The notes under the pieces were generated by a model, which saw nothing but the letters and a program-made list of their open reading frames with translations, had not been told where the DNA came from and made no database searches. The position numbers and the translations under genes are program-made. 64,000 nucleotides of DNA from Paenibacillus xylanexedens (lineage in GTDB: Bacteria; Bacillota; Bacilli; Paenibacillales; Paenibacillaceae): assembly GCF_007676705.1 (NCBI RefSeq), contig NZ_VEBF01000002.1:992001-1056000 (forward strand), given 5' to 3'. Positions within the stretch are counted from its first letter, which is position 1; each line of letters opens with the position of its first letter. Below are positions 63,104 through 64,000 of this stretch, one piece after another.

Positions 63104-64000
63104 TGGGAGGTAATCTTTTAGAGTCTCCATCTCTGATAACTCCACTTTTTTTTAAGATAATAGTTTCTCTATTCCCTTGATATCTTCAGAAGTTTCCTGA
63201 ATTTCGTTATCTTTTTTCTTAATAAGATTATTAAACATTTCTGGATTGAAAGCGCTCTTACCCATGATAGCTTTTGGAACTTCAGCGTTTAATGCCGCAA
63301 GCTCATCATAGTGCCCTTCCAGTATACTTTGCAGTTTTTTAATTTTCTCCTCTTCTTCATTAGAAACATTCTGTTTTATTGATTCAATTTGTGATTGAAA
63401 ATCTATGGTGCTAAGTTGACTTAAGTATATATCCACTCTCTCCAAGACTTGCCTCTCTACTTTCTTTGAAGAAAAGGTTGCCTGTCCATTACAATCCGTT
63501 TTCCCTTGCAATTTCCCACTACAACGATAACTTTTATTCTGATTGTATTTAATAATTTCTCCACTAGCTGCTTTGTATTTATTTACAAATGTAGTCGATG
63601 TCAATCTAGAGTTACAACAACCACATCTGGCTATCCCAGTTAAAAGCAAACTCCCTTTAGTGCTCATCGGAATGGATGCTTCGTTTGTTTTGTAATTCTT
63701 AGGATTCTTTTTCTCTCTTATTTCCTGTACAGTCTTCCATTCCTCTTCTGAGACTATTATTAATTCAGGGATCTGTTTTGAGAATATCTCGTCTCCCTTT
63801 TCTGTTCTGTATCTCATCACTCCTTTGTAAATTGGATTCTTAAGTATGACATTTACAGTTGGAGCCCCCCCATTGCTTTGCTTTTCTTGTCGGGACATTT
63901 TCTTCATTTAGAAGTTTAGATATTCTTAATTGTCCGTATCCTTCTTCGAGAACTAAACGGAATATTTTATGTACGATCTTTGACTCTTCTTCGTGCTTGT
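63104..64000 (-). pseudogene. Large serine recombinase, N-terminal and central part (broken, continues past the window)
   Basis: Minus-strand frames give the Recombinase domain (KHEEESKIVHKIFRL, then LNEENVPTRKAKQWG), then NVILKNPIYKGVMRYR, a zinc ribbon with GIARCGCCNSRL and YRCSGKLQGKTDCNG, and a helical region. Two lesions precede the insertion: a run of seven C (63864-63870; six would keep the frame) and a TAA at 63152-63154 (probably once CAA), after which the frame runs on as KKVELSEMETLKDYLPVW to the insertion at 63103. The catalytic N-terminal domain is outside the window. Confidence 0.78.

Overview
The window looks like a chromosomal segment of a spore-forming, low-to-mid GC Firmicute, most probably Paenibacillus. 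This is inferred from the Bacillus-type gene set (YlbF/YlbG, YlaN, RqcH next to a calcium ATPase, CcpA next to YtxJ, AcsA divergent from AcuA, SpeA, Ohr), the strong AGGAGG-type ribosome binding sites and the many short hairpin/T-run terminators. No rRNA gene, intact tRNA gene or CRISPR array was seen.

Layout. 1-6300: start of a homocysteine methyltransferase gene, dapF, a calcium P-type ATPase, and divergent rqcH. 6500-15400: a GNAT acetyltransferase, a PHP phosphoesterase, a LysR regulator, ylbG-ylbF, an XPB-like helicase with a helicase-associated partner, and an M20 amidohydrolase. 15600-24350: a yugN-like gene with an FtsW-family gene, Asp23, a Ca2+/H+ antiporter, ylaN, a His15-less HPr-like protein, an M29 aminopeptidase, a lipoprotein and a GAF-GGDEF diguanylate cyclase. 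24580-31030: rpsD with a long leader, a chemoreceptor, and a bifunctional penicillin-binding protein with fibronectin type III tails. 31100-41780: the carbon-control part: acsA/acuA with a CcpA-type operator, mtnN, ccpA, ytxJ, a DJ-1/PfpI protein and a PTS EIICBA/enzyme I operon. 41800-53600: a CoA-binding protein, a divergent aroA, rhodanese, shikimate kinase, 6-phosphogluconate dehydrogenase, an MFS transporter, speA, several small proteins and ohr with a palindromic operator. 53680-58620: a GNAT gene, an unrecognised three-gene operon including a beta-propeller protein, and an M1 peptidase broken by a frameshift.

The last 5.2 kb (about 58750-64000) is a decayed mobile island, lower in GC. 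A large serine recombinase gene on the minus strand is split by 4.1 kb of nested insertions. Taking the insert out at a 6-bp duplication (CCAAAC) restores the recombinase frame. Inside are an IS1182-type element with a frameshifted transposase and, beside it, a 2.4-kb transposase-less cassette flanked by an 8-bp direct repeat (GTATTGCA). The cassette carries a secreted SAR2788-like putative toxin and a small downstream gene that may be its immunity partner. A 20-base G tract lies upstream of the toxin promoter, and a tRNA 3'-end-like sequence sits at the island edge. This cassette is the best candidate for an undescribed system. A second one is a structured RNA-like element of about 206 nt in front of acuA.

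How genes work together: CcpA, the cre site at acsA, the PTS operon and the HPr-like protein all belong to carbon catabolite control. AcuA is the known acetyltransferase that tunes AcsA. YlbF belongs to the Y-complex of RNA decay and competence, and RqcH to ribosome rescue. Start codons were moved from the longest reading frame to an internal codon wherever a ribosome binding site or family alignment supported it; each case is noted.
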